DNA of 64,000 bases from Lucifuga dentata (GCA_014773175.1 VXCM01001014.1:243187-307186), one strand, 5' to 3'; counted from the stretch's first letter, positions 38,546-52,242 are shown. Numbers and translations: made by a program. The notes: a model not told the origin generated them from the letters alone.

Positions 38546-41500
38546 GCCAAATCTAGATTAATCCCTGGATCTGGGCTACATTTCACCATTTGATATTCCA
38601 TCATGGGATTCACATGCCTGATTGTTTTCCAGATTGGCATCTTAGTTTTCTAGAAATATGCAAAAATGTTATCGACAAAAGCAAACTTAGAGATTCTTCT
38701 GAATTGAGAAAAACAATGATACTGAATGTGAGCAGACACCAGGTGCAACACAATCGACTGGCATAAACGGAGAAAAAACACTGGTAATATTGCTTATTGC
38801 AGTCCATCATTTTGTCAGACTCATATGTCGTGTTTCGAATTCGTAACTCTCATTCAATTACTGTGAGTGGGCAGCAAGCTCATCCTCTGTGATGGGTTTA
38901 ATCCCTCAGAGAGTTTTTCTGACACAAGTCATTCTATACAAGAATGATAAAGAGACACACTGATAACACACTGATGGCGTATTTAAGGTTTGAGACTAAA
39001 ATAATTGAGGTCACATCAGAGTTTGTTGGTTGTATTGGAGGTAAAACTATGGTTCTCAAAGCAGGCAAGATATATAAAATATGATACAGTGAAATTTTCT
39101 GGTGTCAATTTTAGTTTTAAAAAAAAATCTGCCAGTGGTGCTAAGTAGTAAAATTTAGTGAAACTAAAATTTCATGAAACTAGCATAAAAAGTTAGCCAC
39201 AAAACACTTTCTTAATTTCTTAAAATAGGACTACAAATTAGTTTTTTGTTTTTTGTTTTTTTTTTGCTTGCTTGTTGCTTTGTTGCCTGTTTTTTGTCAA
39301 AAGCTTACATTTCTGCATTTACACACATACACACACATTAAAAAACAAACCACAAATTGCCTTTTGTCATTTTTGAGGTATCTGTTGGCATGTGTTTACA
39401 GACTGAGTAAACAGTGAGTGATAGACTCAGAAACTTACAAAAATCTTGAAATTTCTTTCAACCCTGTAAGCAACAAGAGATGAAATAATGCAACTTAATA
39501 AAACAAATTATCTTTAAAACAAACTCTAATGTGCACAAGATGGAATAATTAATAAGACTGAAAAAGAAATTAATGAGGTTGAACCATTTTAAGATGAGAT
39601 CTTGAGACTTTCACGCATTCCTGTTTCTGCAGTGTTTGAGTGCTTGAAGAACAAACTCCTGTTTACAACACATTGCACGCGGACGTCGCTTCATAATGAA
39701 AAACTAAAACCAGTCAAATGGCAATCCATTTTTCTGAATGTGGCTCTTCAGTTGAACAATGTCGGAGGCGGCTCTTCATTCTTGCAAAGGTTCGCTGTCT
39801 GTGGCTGCAGTCCTGCCAATTACCTGGCGTGAGTGATGGGTGATGGCGTGGAGGGTTTGGACATACACCAGGGTCACCGGTGCTGGGTCTCAATTAACCA
39901 CACAGCTACACATGGGACCTGCCACAGCCCTTATCTCGTATTTATAGAATAACACAGAGACAAACACGGAGCACTGTCAAGGGGCAAGACCCACAAGGTC
40001 AGATGTTGGTACTGCTGGATATGTGCAGCTGCTGCTGAGGGACTGAAAAGAAAAAGAAAAGTTGACAGAAAAGTTGACAATGGGAAATGTAAGGGAGCTT
40101 TCATATACTTTATGCTGTACCTGTTCAAGGCAGTTATTCTGGTTACACTCTATAATTTAGGCTGCAGCAACATGTACAGTTGTTTTGGTACAATCCATGC
40201 TGGTAAAGATAACTTTGTTATCCATCCATTTTCTATCACATACAGATTTTTTAAGGTGTTTTCAAGCCTACATGGTTTAGTCCAATTTAATGAGACTATG
40301 GAACATTTTCCCAGTAAACACAGAACTGTATGATCACAATAAAATCTGGAGAGATTCAACATGATCTGAACTAGTTCTGAACTAACTACAAGGTGCATTG
40401 AAACCAATGCTATGAAAAGGCCATAACATATCAAGCTTAGCTAGCGCATCTTCAGATTAACATGGTGAAGGTTAGCACATTGTTCCATTCTCCTGTTCAG
40501 TCGTCTGAAGGCAGCAAGTCTTCTTCATGTAATATGAAACAATATTGTCTTGAAGTTCATTCAAATCCTGCATTCCGCTGGCCCATATAAATAATGACTT
40601 CAAGTAGGAACAAATATCGATTCTGTTGTTGTTCCATGTTACACACTGTAGCTGCCCCAGAATACATAATTTAAGTTTTTGATTTTTTTCACTCCTGCCC
40701 CCATACGTTTCTAAGCAATGAGCGGAGCAAACATATACAGGTGCCTTTTTTTTTTTTTTAATATATATATATATATTGGTTTACTTATTTATTTTTTTCT
40801 ATTTGAAACCAAACCAAAACCAAACAAATAGAAACTTTGGTTTCTATTTGAAACCAAAGTTTTGTTTAGTAAAAATCATCCATTTGAGACAGAAAAGTTA
40901 ATTTATACCATCTATGGTTGTTGAAGCTAATGAAACCTTACTTTTCTTTCTTTTTTAGCAAAGCAATTCAACTAGTCAGTAATTCACGTTTATATCCGAT
41001 TGCAATGAATATACCATATTTTTCATTGTCTGCAGACTAGACTTATATTTTGCAGAGGTTAAGCTATATGACCTCACACACAGTTACAGAGCGGGAACAG
41101 TGTGAGATACTAGACTACACAGTGACATGCTATCTCTTTGTAATAAACAACAGATGTTAAATCCACTATCACAAGAAAGATGGCAGCTATTCCTCTACAT
41201 AATCTCTGTCCTGCACACCAGCCCCACATAATGAGCTCCAGAATAAAAACTGTAATCCATGTGCTAATGGCCATGGCATTTTTGTCTCGCTTCATTATGG
41301 AGATTTAATGCAGACAGAGGAGCTTTCAAATCACTTTTTATGACAAGTCAAATGCAATCAAAGCTTGCATTAAGAGGTGTGTTAGGTGACTCTTAAGGCT
41401 TTGTGGGATTCGATTTGCATCTTAAATCTGAGAACTAACAGCGCCAAACATAGCACATGCATGCAGATTGGCCTAATTACAGTAGCTTCTGTCTTCCTGA

Positions 41501-42004
41501 ATGTTCACATTTTATAATGGTGTCTGCACTTGACAAGAATACCTACATAACATATGATAATGCGTAGCAAGGCGAATAATAGGAAAAACAAGGTCAAGCC
41601 CAACATCCTGTTTGTGATGTGAGAATGCAGCGTGATTCCAAATGTTCTGAGAATATTAAATGAGCTGCTGTACAATAAGCTTTTGATTGGGTTCATATAA
41701 TTTCTTTTTTTCTGTAACATACAGTCACAATTGCCTTTCAAGAGCCATACAAAGGATGATATGCAAGGGGTACTTGAATGCTCACAGAGCCGGAGCAGAA
41801 AATCGTTACTACTCCAGCGACAGCTTGTTATGTTCAAAGGTAGTTTACATCTTAGGAAATATTTTTTTTACATGTAGCAGAAAGGTTAAGCTCACAAAAG
41901 CAACTGTAACCTGAGTTATTATGTAAAAATATACTAATTGTTTTTCAGCTTAAATCATAAAGCGAGGCTGTGACAGGGACAAGCATTAGATGCTGTGACT
42001 GATT

Positions 42005-42195
42005 ACATATCTCAAGCATGTTTCAAGTCTCTAAAGTTGGTTTTAATAGTGTACTGGGATGAACTGAAACCAATGGCAGGTTAGAAGGTAGAACAAAAAT
42101 TCTGAAATTTACTGCTACAGTAGTATATTTTGGGAAATGATTGTCAGTAACAACATACAGGACTCAAATGTGCCATATCACCGTATGATCCTTGA
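42005..42195 (-). mobile_element. MITE family A, half copy, reversed
   Basis: Reverse complement of the left half of family A: GAACTGAAACCAATGGCAGG, then TTGGGAAATGATTGTCAGTA and a terminal repeat ending GTATGATCCTT. The other half is absent. Confidence 0.55.
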
Positions 42196-42540
42196 AGTCA
42201 ATCTGGATGACAAAACACTATCCACTAGGGAGTGATGTGAGAACCAAAACATAATTCTGAGTACCAGATCACTTACGAAACAACTTCCAAAGCTGGTTAA
42301 CGGTGTAAACAAAGATGGCGACAATCGAGGAGATATTAAGAAGGTGAAAGAAACAGAAACAGGCCATTAAATGATTCCTATCACGTTCAATCAGATTCTC
42401 CTTACAATTTTCAGCCATTTTTTTCTGGCTTGTGTAGCAGAGCAATGAGGTTTGGTTGATCTCCACTGCCGTAGTTTATTTATTTATTATTCATGTTCCT
42501 TTTCTTTCCCTTGCTTTTTTTTGTTACTATTACACTTTGG

Positions 42541-43121
42541 GGCATGGCCAGGGAAGCTGTGTGGTTGGGGGTGCCCCTGCTGTTTGGGGTGTGCACCCTG
42601 TTAATCTTCCTCTTTCCTGGCTATGACCAACGTGGTAAGTTGAGTTTCTTTTTGTGGCAAGTTAATTTGGTTAAATCATTATTTATTATGTCTTGATGTT
42701 TGATTTTCTTTGTTTTTTTATGTTAAATCAGTTTATGGCATTTTCTGTTATTATATTATGTTGTATTCTAAATGTTTTACAATTTATTTTACTAGTATGA
42801 TTTCATTTATGTCTGGCGTTACTTCTCTTTTAGTGGTTTATGTGTGCTGGAGCTGAGGCCTGTGTTGTTTTTTTTTTATTTTTTATCTTCATCTGACCAG
42901 GTATTTATTCGTTGTACTTTTGTTTCCTTCATGTAAAATATTTTCATTGTTTAGTTGTTAATCTTCCTCTTTCCTGGCTATGACCAACGTGTGGTTTATG
43001 TGTGCTGGAGCTGAGGCCTGTGTTTTTTTAAATTTTTTGTCTTCATCTGACCAGAATAAAGTTGGGAAAAAAAACTCAGCAACGTGAATCTTTAGACACA
43101 ACGCAGTGACACCGCTACACT
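42541..43121 (+). mobile_element. LTR-like retroelement unit with partial tandem copies (unspliced, then spliced-looking)
   Basis: Segment A (42600-42634, ends GACCAACGTG) is followed by GTAAGT and, 199 bases later, by TTCTCTTTTAG and segment B (42834-42900, begins TGGTTTATGTGTGCTGG, ends TCTGACCAG). A second copy at 42956-43054 joins A directly to B at exactly that GT-AG junction. It then continues into AATAAAGTTGGG, an A run, and sequence ending CCGCTACA. The AATAAA and ending suggest an LTR or transcript 3' end, but I cannot name the family and see no gag or pol. Confidence 0.5.
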
Positions 43122-45700
43122 TGCACTATCACTGTGCTGCTAATAATAGTAAACATTATGACCTCCACAATTTTTTAGGTATTGTATCTTGCAAACATGC
43201 CATTAATTGTTGATGACGTGCACAACCAATGCTACACACAAATGAAGGATATGTGTGGTACCTGTCATGCATGTACATGTGTATTTCAAGTCAAGAGTAA
43301 TCCTGGTCTAAGAGTTGCTGCATGGAAAAATACAGTATAAATTCAGCAACTGATGCATTTGAACCTTTCAGTGCCTTACTCACATCAAAACGTGGTACCA
43401 TGAATGGTACTTTAAGTATACATAGTACTTCTCTCAAGAAATTACTTCAATTTCCTCTTGGCATCTAGTGCACGCTGTGGCTTTCAGAGTGGTACAAAAG
43501 TGCAAAATATCTAGATATTGCTGTTAGTAGGTTCAAGGTACGTATATTGTGCAAAAGATTTTCCTTCAAAGTATACAACTGTATTCACATCAAGTGAATG
43601 AAATAGGAACATGGGATGCTAAAGCATGTTGACCTTCTACCTTCAAGCAGAGCAGAGAGAGAAAATAGAGGAAAAAGTATTTTGCTTTAAACTGGCCTTG
43701 AAAGGGTTGACTTTCTAAAGGAAGAAAAAGCTCTTGCTTGATGAAAAGCAGCACGAGAGAAAAGAAAGAATTGGGTGTTTCTTTTACAATTTGAGCCTGT
43801 GTTTAAAATACAGGGAAGAAAATGATACACTCAGCAAGACAGAAAGATGGATTTTTAAGACCACAGAGAAAACAAAGTATGAAATCAGTAACCAGCAAAT
43901 CTATCACGTTACCATTTTACAGAGGGAATTTCTGGAAATCCTGTGTGCCATCAAGGATTTTCTAACTTTAAAGTGCAACACACCGAAGTTGTCATGGTAA
44001 GAAACACACCACATTGCAGCCACAAACTCAGGAAAATCACCCTAATCAGGTCAGTTTTTCACTGAAAACAAATGTACAGATTTAATCACTGCTAATCCAT
44101 TTAATTTCCCAATGCCATATTCACATCATATACAAAAAGAGATTTTTTTTTTTACACTGCTGATATAGCTTTTCTTGTCAATTCTTATCCAGGGATGGAC
44201 AGGGCAGAAAAACAGAAAAACTCAAACCTATTCTACACCTTAATGAAAAAATAATTTGGATGACAAACCATTCTGCCTCCTCATAAAACCAGGGTCCACG
44301 TGGGAGATTGAGAAGAACTTGTTCTCCATTCTCCAACAAGATAAAAGAGGCCGTGGAGATGCATTTGATTAAACATTCTCAGCAGCCATTAGTGGCTGTG
44401 TGCTGAGGAATCTAAGAAGAAATCTGAAATTCTGATCAAACAGAATGGACGGCAAGGAAGAGGAGTGGACTCTGGGTGTGCATTTATGCCATTAAGGATT
44501 CTTGGAGATGGCCTCAATAGAAGCTGTTGGTCAAGAATGAAGGAATGATACCATTTAACTTTCTGATAATGCGACCAACTATCATGGATCCAGTGTGGCT
44601 CATATTGTGCTCCGAGGCTTAATATATCCATGGCTACTTCAGCAGTAATAGACTCATGGGAAATAAAGTCGGCAGCTCCATAACCGTTTCTGTTCCACCC
44701 ATGGCAGTTTGTTGGAATTACTCTCCATTTTGAAATAAGGTCATTATGGCCTGTTCTTTAGGGGCATGTATGTGGTCATGTGTTAGGGGAGTATTCATGT
44801 GCATGGGGAAATTGCCGTTGCCTGCTAAACCTGGTAAATAGTACCTTCCTTAAGAAAACTGACAGATTTGGTGAAATTAAGAGTCCTTTCATTTGGTAAT
44901 TTGATCGCCAGTAAGTTGAACCTTGCAGCTCTTCTTTAAAGTGCTTTTAGAGTTGATCTATTTGAGAACATCTGGAAACATCAGTGGACGAAAGAGCACC
45001 CAGATCATTTACTGAAATTAAAGTAATAATACTATAGTGGAAAAACACAGGTAAAAGGTTGCATTCAAAATTCAATGATGCAAAAGTAATAAATATTTGC
45101 AGTGAAATATACTCATGTAAAGATGCACTCTTTGTGGAGAATGGTTCCTGTCAGAGTGTAAAATTACTAAAATTGTCAGAACTGGAGATACAAGTTTCTT
45201 TTTCACCTGAGAAAAAACCCTGCATCTCTGATTTTGGAGATTTTTAAAGGAAGTTGTAAAATAGTCCCTTTCCTTTTTTTATTCCTCCTCTCCTCTCCTC
45301 TCCTCTCTGGTAGAATTTTTTTTTTTTTGTAGTGGCTATTCATACCTTATTTCCCTCGTAACGTATAAATCAATGAATTCACATTTATTCAGCCTACCTT
45401 TTTGTGTGTCTTTTGTGCTGAAATCAATACACCCTTAGTGGGCTTTGAAAGGTTGATGATGCAGAAACACAATTGATCCATTAATAAAACAGGCCAGGGC
45501 GATCCATACTGAACAAGCGAATGTACATTGGGCTACACACACACTCAGACACACACACAATCTATATTTCAACTGTTGAGCCAAAAGCTTGAATAATATA
45601 TAAAAGGTCATTGATAATAAGATGTCCTGTCGATGTAGGTTTATTGAAGTAATTGCACCTGTTCTGTCTCCTTACTAAGAGCAATCCTCCTCCTCCTCCT

Positions 45701-45756
<56 letters not shown>

Positions 45757-48700
45757 TCTATCTCAGTTACTGAAATAAAATAAAATCTCCATAATGGTCA
45801 AGTACAGCAATGATGCAGAAGTTTTTGTCAATAGGAATACGAAGTAGAAACATATTTGCAGTTGTACACAGTGTGGTAGTGTGTGTGTCCAATTTTCCCC
45901 TCAGCACCGTGTTATTACTCTTAATGTCTGCAAGACATGAGACATGGACAGCATGTCTGACTTCTCCCCGAAAATAAAAACCTAAGCGTAGGAGGCTTCT
46001 TCAACCTGGAGCAGGGAAAGCACATTCTGAGAGGATTCAGCCCTCTTAAGACGCTGCGTAGTGGGAGGTCTATTTTCTCTCAATCTTCCCTCTCTGCTTG
46101 TCAAAGGGAGGGCATGTGTATCTGTGTGTGTGTGTGTGTGTGTGTGTTGAAGCCTGGGTCTGGGGTGGGTGGTAGAGTCACTTCAGATCATTCCTCAGAT
46201 TAAAGAAGAGCACTTGAGCATTTTCATTTCTCAATAGCTAACACTCAAAATGATGAGGGAAGCTATAAAAAGAACAGGTTACAAAGCCCTTCTGGATTTG
46301 AAAATGGCTTTGCTGAACTTTTCATTATTTTCTGTATAAGTGTGTTAAAATGAATATGCAGTATTCCCTGTCACAATAAGCAATGCATCTTTATATATTA
46401 CAGTAGATGGAAAGTAAGAACATTTATTGTACTGGACTTAAGCCACTATTTGGAGGCACTATGTGGCTGCTGTAGTTACTCGTTAACATAAGCTCATCAG
46501 ATTGCTGTTGTCAGGTAAAAACATTGTGTGTCAGCCTTACTTCTGCTTGATGATATGAGAGACACACACTTCGTTTTGAGCATTTTTTTCAGATCTTGGA
46601 GTATTTCTCAATTGAGTTCAGTTCGTTTGGGAATCTGTGAACTCAGCAATCTAACTCAGACCCACATCAAAACAATTAAGACCTACTCTGGGTGGTCTTG
46701 CTCCAATTCCAATCGAACTGTGGAACGGTTATGATTTGAACATAATCCACACTATTCCCAATCCAACTACAAGGTGATCTATTGATCTACTGATTGATCT
46801 AGAAACTGGAGAGGGTTGTGAGTGGTTAACACTTAACTACAACTCAGTAAAGTTTGTTTTACATTAAATGCTTGTCTTACTTAAAATATTTAATGCATCA
46901 AAACATAAAACAAACTGTACCACAGTTAAACTACACCTTAGATTAGACATAGCATTTGAAACGTGAAATGTTGTAACACAACATATGGAAAACGTGGTTT
47001 TCCATGTTGCCTTAAAGCCAAATTCAGCTTCTGCTACATAGTTTTCTTAGTACACGGTCTAAATGATGACTATGACTATGAAAGTATTCCAATCCCATGT
47101 TTTTCTATATTATTTAATTGTTCCAGCATAATAAAGTTTTTCCTGTTTTGCAAATTTGTGCTATTCATTATAAAATGCAAGTGCTTAGCGTTGGGGTAAC
47201 AAACAGAGAGGACCGTTATAGTGCAAGCTTTTGATTCATAATGAAGTATTTTCTATTGTGTTTCCATTGTGAATTAAAACTTTATTAACAGCATCTTAGT
47301 AACAATTCTGCTTCAACCATCTAATCCATCTGATTCATCCACCAGCTGCTGTTTAGCTGGTTATTAAACCTCTTCTAGGAATCTGCAATTCCTCTCCTGT
47401 CCACCAAATGTCACCTCTGAGTTTCCCACCTCAACATAATCACCTGACTCACCCACCTGCTCCAAATCCTTGCATTAGCTCCCCCAGTACACCACAGTTT
47501 CCCTCCCTGTCTGTGCCAGATTGGCGCTGCCATTTTTCTGTGTACTTTTATTGCAGTACTCCATATTGTGCCTTTGTGTAAATTCTGTTTTGAAATCTGC
47601 TTGACTAATGGCAGCATAAAAACTCTCGTTGATGGCAAAGTCATTTTTGGAAATTGCACCATGCTCAGGCAGTGACAGAGCACAGCCTCCTCCTCCTCCT
47701 CCTCCTCGGCTGCTTCATCAGCTGGAGTGGGTTGAGAAAAAGGAGAAAGGAGACTCTTGATGGCCTCTCCAGAGACCAGGGGACTTCTATTTTTGCTACA
47801 CTGTGATAGCCTGCGACCCCCCCANCACTCCCCCACACAAACACTTTATTCTGTTCACCTCAGGCTCATGTAAAGATGCTGTGTCCTCACATTTGACTGC
47901 TTGTCACTTCAAAACTTGTTTCTCCAACATGACTGTTTTCCTTCTATTAATTTTATACTGACTGCTGCGTACTTGTTAAATTATGCAATATTTTTAAAAG
48001 GGGTCTCATAAACTTGAGGGTTGTTCTAATTTTTCCAGTCCACAGAGGGGTGACATAATGCCGTCGTCCAATTTCAGGAAAAAAGCATGCAACTTGGAGT
48101 TGTAATGTGTTGTTCTTGACAAGGACAGACTTACATATATACGTAGATATAGATACAAATAGTATTAATAGTAGTAGTACTTTATTGACCTCACAGTAAA
48201 TACAATATAGCAATACAAAATACAATTTTTAAAACATTAAATAAGACATTAAGTCAATATATATATATATATGTTTTTTTTTTTTTCCATGCTAGAACAT
48301 GGTCATGTTTTAACAGCCTCATGCAATCTTGACTTTCCTGTCAGTATCTGGTATAGAGATATTTTGGATGCTTACCTCTACCTCTCACCTTTCACGCAAA
48401 TCCTTCATAGAATTTCAACTGTCATAATATCACCTTTATGATAATCCTAATCTGCATGATTGATGGTTGAGAAAAGTGGTATCCCAGAACAGGACCCCAT
48501 ACTGCCTGTATTCCATTTACTATGCTGTAGGTCCATGACGTCATAACTCAGCACAACATGGAAGATGAGCATGACATTCTCCACATAACTCTGACACTCG
48601 TGAGCATTGGAAAACGCTCATTCTCAGTAGTGAATTTATCCTGATGAATAGCTTGCCAGAAGTTCCCAGCAGTGTGATGTGTTTGGGTATGAAGGCTGGG

Positions 48701-49476
48701 CCTTTGTGCGGAGAGCCTGAGGGCAGCAGAGCGCGGCTCTTTTAGGGTTTGATTTATAATTGAAAGCTGTGTTTACATCCGCTCTCCAGCTTCCAAAGCA
48801 CAGAGTGCACTTCATAGGCTGATGAAGGAGGAACCCAGAAACCCAGAAGCCATTAAAATTGGAATTTTGAGGGGTTGAAGGTTGGGGTGGCTGTAGAGCA
48901 TGGTGTTTACGTTTGGTGGTACAGCATTGTGTACACTAGTGCTACTCTGAGAGGAGGGTGAGGAAATGTTAAATCATCTCTGACAGCTGAGAAATTGACC
49001 AGCTCTCAGCTTTGTTGTGTTGTGGGACGTTGGGAGACTATCTGTGCTGAGATGGTGGTGGAAGTAAATGAGAAATCATTACAGCCGGTTTATTATGTGT
49101 AATTAAGGATACACACACAAGCCATTTGGGGACATGCTGGCTACAGCTAACATCATCATAATGCTGCCAGTCTCACTAAAATGCCTGAATCACAAAATCG
49201 CCACCTGTTACTTTGCTACAGGCTGGAAGCGGCCAAAAATGAAAAGATTTACATGAGAAACATCACCAAACAAAGTACATGTGAAGGTTGAGTTTATAAA
49301 GTCAGTGGGCAGTATGGCATTTGTTGACAGAGAATGCCAATGTTTATTCCTGTTTTTGTATGTGTGTGTGTGTGTGCATTGATTCAGGGATACAAACAGA
49401 AAACAGAAAACTTCCATGTCTTCCATGTGTTTAAGTTTCATTTATGGGTCAATTTAAAACCTTTGCAATCCTTTAA
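43122..49476. other. Intergenic, no gene seen
   Basis: Contains (TC)n, (TG)n at 46122-46147, and a (CTC)n trinucleotide run at 47686-47708 that creates a poly-Glu open frame on the minus strand. N at 47825. No exon is supported. Confidence 0.55.
45690..45752. repeat. (TCC)n-(TC)n compound microsatellite
   Basis: Four to five CCT units pass into about 24 TC units. Confidence 0.9.
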
Positions 49477-50037
49477 AGGACCATACCACCCATTTTGCAT
49501 GTTTGAGCCTAACATATTCAATTTTTCATACACGTAAGGTTACTGACTATCATTTCCAAAAGCATACCACTGGAACAGTGATTTAAAAAAAAACAAAAAA
49601 CCTTCCAGACCGTCATTGGTTTCAGTTCATTCTGGTATGCAATTAAAATCAACTTGTTGATACTTGAAACATTCTTGGGATAGGTAATCCATCATTGTGA
49701 ACAAGACATGTATTCAGGGCTTTTTTTCAAAGTTTTGTAATTTTAGCATTTAAGTGCAATAAAAAGCGTGGAGTAAATGTATGTCTCCACCAGGGAATAT
49801 AGTCCCAAAAGAAGACCTGCGTTTATCAGAAAATTTAAAATTTATGATTTCATAATTTTGCGTAACTATTAGGAGGCGAATGTATCGCTTGAATATTTGA
49901 TTTTGAAAGATTAAGCAATTTTGCAAAATATCAGGAAAGCTGAAATACGGTTTTATCCTTTGGAAAAGTCAGTAACCTTAGGTGTATAAAAATTGAATAT
50001 ATTAGTTTCAAACATGCAAAATGGATGGTATGGTCCT
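49477..50037 (+). mobile_element. TTAA-flanked MITE family A, most complete copy (561 bp)
   Basis: TTAA occurs at 49473-49476 and 50038-50041, directly next to the ends. The left end AGGACCATACCACCCATTTT and the inverted right end AGGACCATACCATCCATTTT begin a terminal inverted repeat of about 75 bp that continues through GCATGTTTGA and AAGGTTACTGAC with few differences. No transposase is encoded. TTAA duplications are characteristic of piggyBac-type elements, but the family assignment is an inference from the target site only. Confidence 0.75.
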
Positions 50038-50094
50038 TTAATGTCCAAAAACCACATTGATCCATTTCTATCCTCCATTGAGTGAAAGCTGACT

Positions 50095-50375
50095 GTTTTT
50101 GTTTCTGTCTCTTTAAGCCCTCCTCCCTAGAAGCCCACCCTGTTCTGACTGGACAGCCACTCGCTGCTCTCATAATTTGTGGAACATACAGAAGTAAACA
50201 TGATACTGAAGTATAGAACTAATTAAATACTAAGCTTTCAAGGTAGTTACAGACCTATGGGTTTGTCTTACTGAATGCATTTAACAATGTTTAGCACATA
50301 CTTCCTACAGTTTTGCACTGTAAAGTATAAGGAAAATAATTGAAAAAAAAGCAAGTGATTCTGTCCCATACCTGC
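50095..50375 (+). repeat. Fragment related to MITE family B
   Basis: Matches the 31676 copy in CTTTCAAGGTAGTTACAG, ACCTATGGGTTTG, GAATGCATTT, AGCACATACTTCCTA and TGCACTGTAAAGTATAAGG. It begins shortly after the family A copy ending at 50037. Confidence 0.5.
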
Positions 50376-51663
50376 CATTTTGCTTAGCTGCCTTCTGGTA
50401 CAGAAACTTGCAAACAAATTATGTTCTAAAGCTGGAAATCAGAATATATTTAGTCATCATTTAGTAATCAGAATACAATTTTTTTCTTTAGTTTTTTTTT
50501 TTTTTTNTTTTTTTTTTTTTTTTATCTCATTTGATTTCATCCTCTAAATATTGCTGTTGTCTGAATGAAAAGCTCAGAGTTGCTAATTAGTGACATTTAT
50601 GCCAGCAATCACTTTGTCAGAATAGGCATTACTGGAATTAATTAAGATTATCTTTGTGTACTATTTAGTTAATCATTTGTGATTTTGCAGTTCTCCACAG
50701 TGTGAGTTTCAAACAGAATTTTTACTTTCCTTACATATGTTGTTAGATTTCTCCTTTGAGCAGTAAATCCATGTGTTGCAGTACAGCTGCTTAGATGCAA
50801 CACCAGGAAACAGACTGTGTTGAACAAATACACAATTTCAAGGGCTTACAGAATTGTGAGTAGAAAATCCAAAAGTCCACTTCAGCAATCACCACATACA
50901 CTGATGTGCAAATATTGATCCATGTATGAGATAATAAAGTATTCATTCACCTTGTCAAAATCTGTTATCATCGTTCTCAGATCTGCTGCCTGTTTTGTAC
51001 CGATGGATGGATTTCAGTTTTCACGTCACCCCACTCATTGTCTATTCAAATTTTCTGCCTCTTTTTTTTTTTTTTTTTNTTTTTTTTTTTTTTTTGTAGT
51101 TTTTGCTTTTGCAGCGTTCATCATTCTGTATAACCCTTGTGACCTCTAGAGTCTAGACCAACTCTGAAATTCTATTAAATAATGTCATTTCACAAATATT
51201 CTGTGTAAGCCCTTGTCTCCATCTTATGAAAGGCAGAGAGCTACACCTAGTGGCAAATAATGTGTATTACAGCTTTATCTGTTATACAATTAAAGGGATG
51301 TTTTATTCATTTCTTCACTGCATAAAACCTGAAGAAACTTACTCTACAGCTAATGCATGCTGACATCTTGCAAATTAATTAACTGATTAAAATTCACCAC
51401 CAATCTTTGTAATTCCATTATTATAATTAGTCATTACTTGTAGTTATGCAATATTTGCTTATACTTATGGCTTTGCATTTCATAATTCTAAGAAAGCCTG
51501 ATAGTTATGTTTTAATATCCCAGAATTATGATGATTATGTGTTAATCAGTATTTAAATGTTGTTTATGACAACTGTCATAACTCATTAACTTCTTGTAAT
51601 AACTTGAAGTTTCATACCACACATCATCACTCTTGTTTACATATATTTCATGTAGGATTTATT

Positions 51664-51705
51664 GTGCTCAAACATGAAAAACCAAAATCACCGGTGTGGT
51701 CCTTT
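51664..51705. repeat. MITE family A terminal-repeat fragment
   Basis: GTGCTCAAACATGAAAAACC followed by GTGTGGTCCTTTA resembles the right end of family A. Only the end is recognisable. Confidence 0.4.
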
Positions 51706-51909
51706 ACGACTGTCTTTTTCTGATCTCAGTCAATCCCAGTCAAAGAATGCCTATGAGTTTTCTTTCTGTTAAAAGCAGAAAGCACCATCCAGTGGTTATT
51801 TGGAGTACTACATATGGTAGTTAATTTATTTATACCACCGTGCATTGTATTTAAGACAAAAGAAATCAAATAAATACCGAACTAAAACCAGACTAGTCAG
51901 TTAGTTTAT

Positions 51910-52044
51910 GAAGAAGAAGAAGAAGAAGAAGAAGAAGAAGAAGAAGAAGAAGAAACGTTACATATTTAGAAATAAANGAAGAAGAAGAAGAAGAAGAAGA
52001 AGAAGAAGAAGAAGAAGAAGAAACGTTACATATTTAGAAATAAA
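51910..52044. repeat. (GAA)15 plus unique tail, duplicated exactly around a single N
   Basis: Positions 51910-51976 and 51978-52044 each consist of fifteen GAA units followed by the same 22-base tail (ACGTTACATATTTAGAAATAAA, shown here only as the shared end). N lies at 51977. Same pattern as the two other N-flanked duplications, so the true genome probably has one copy, with uncertain GAA number. Confidence 0.78.
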
Positions 52045-52236
52045 GTTTGTTGAAGATGAGAATAAAATGTATTTAGTTTATTTCATAAAACTAAGAAAGA
52101 AAACAATTTAATTCGAATTCAAAATAATTTTACAAGTACAGTATGTACTGAGACATTATTTATTGGAATACTATTACTGAAACAACACTGTTGACTGATG
52201 GAGATGACAAAACAGAAAGCATCTGCTCACCAAAAC

Positions 52237-52242
52237 TTTATT
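52237..52242 (-). promoter_or_regulatory. Poly(A) signal AATAAA overlapping the COMT-like stop codon
   Basis: On the minus strand the end of the gene reads GGG TAA TAAAG, so AATAAA begins inside the stop codon. A second AATAAA lies about 75 bases further downstream (near 52160), which may be the one used. Confidence 0.4.

Larger units (their letters stand above)
34716..42004. other. Intergenic, no gene seen
   Basis: Contains (GA)n, a MITE family B copy and short inverted repeats near 40800-40865 (CAAATAGAAA/TTTCTATTTG). Blocks 36740-37140, 37480-37870 and 41290-41520 are not visibly repetitive and could hold regulatory elements. Confidence 0.5.
50376..52240. other. Intergenic to the 3' side of the COMT-like gene
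   Basis: AT-rich, with N-split poly-T runs at 50507 and 51079, a family A end fragment and the duplicated (GAA)n unit. No gene seen. Confidence 0.55.

Noticed and set aside
47411..47836. 141-codon open frame on the minus strand with a poly-Glu run
   Set aside because: The Glu run comes from a (CTC)n microsatellite, the start lies across an N, and no domain or splice support is seen.
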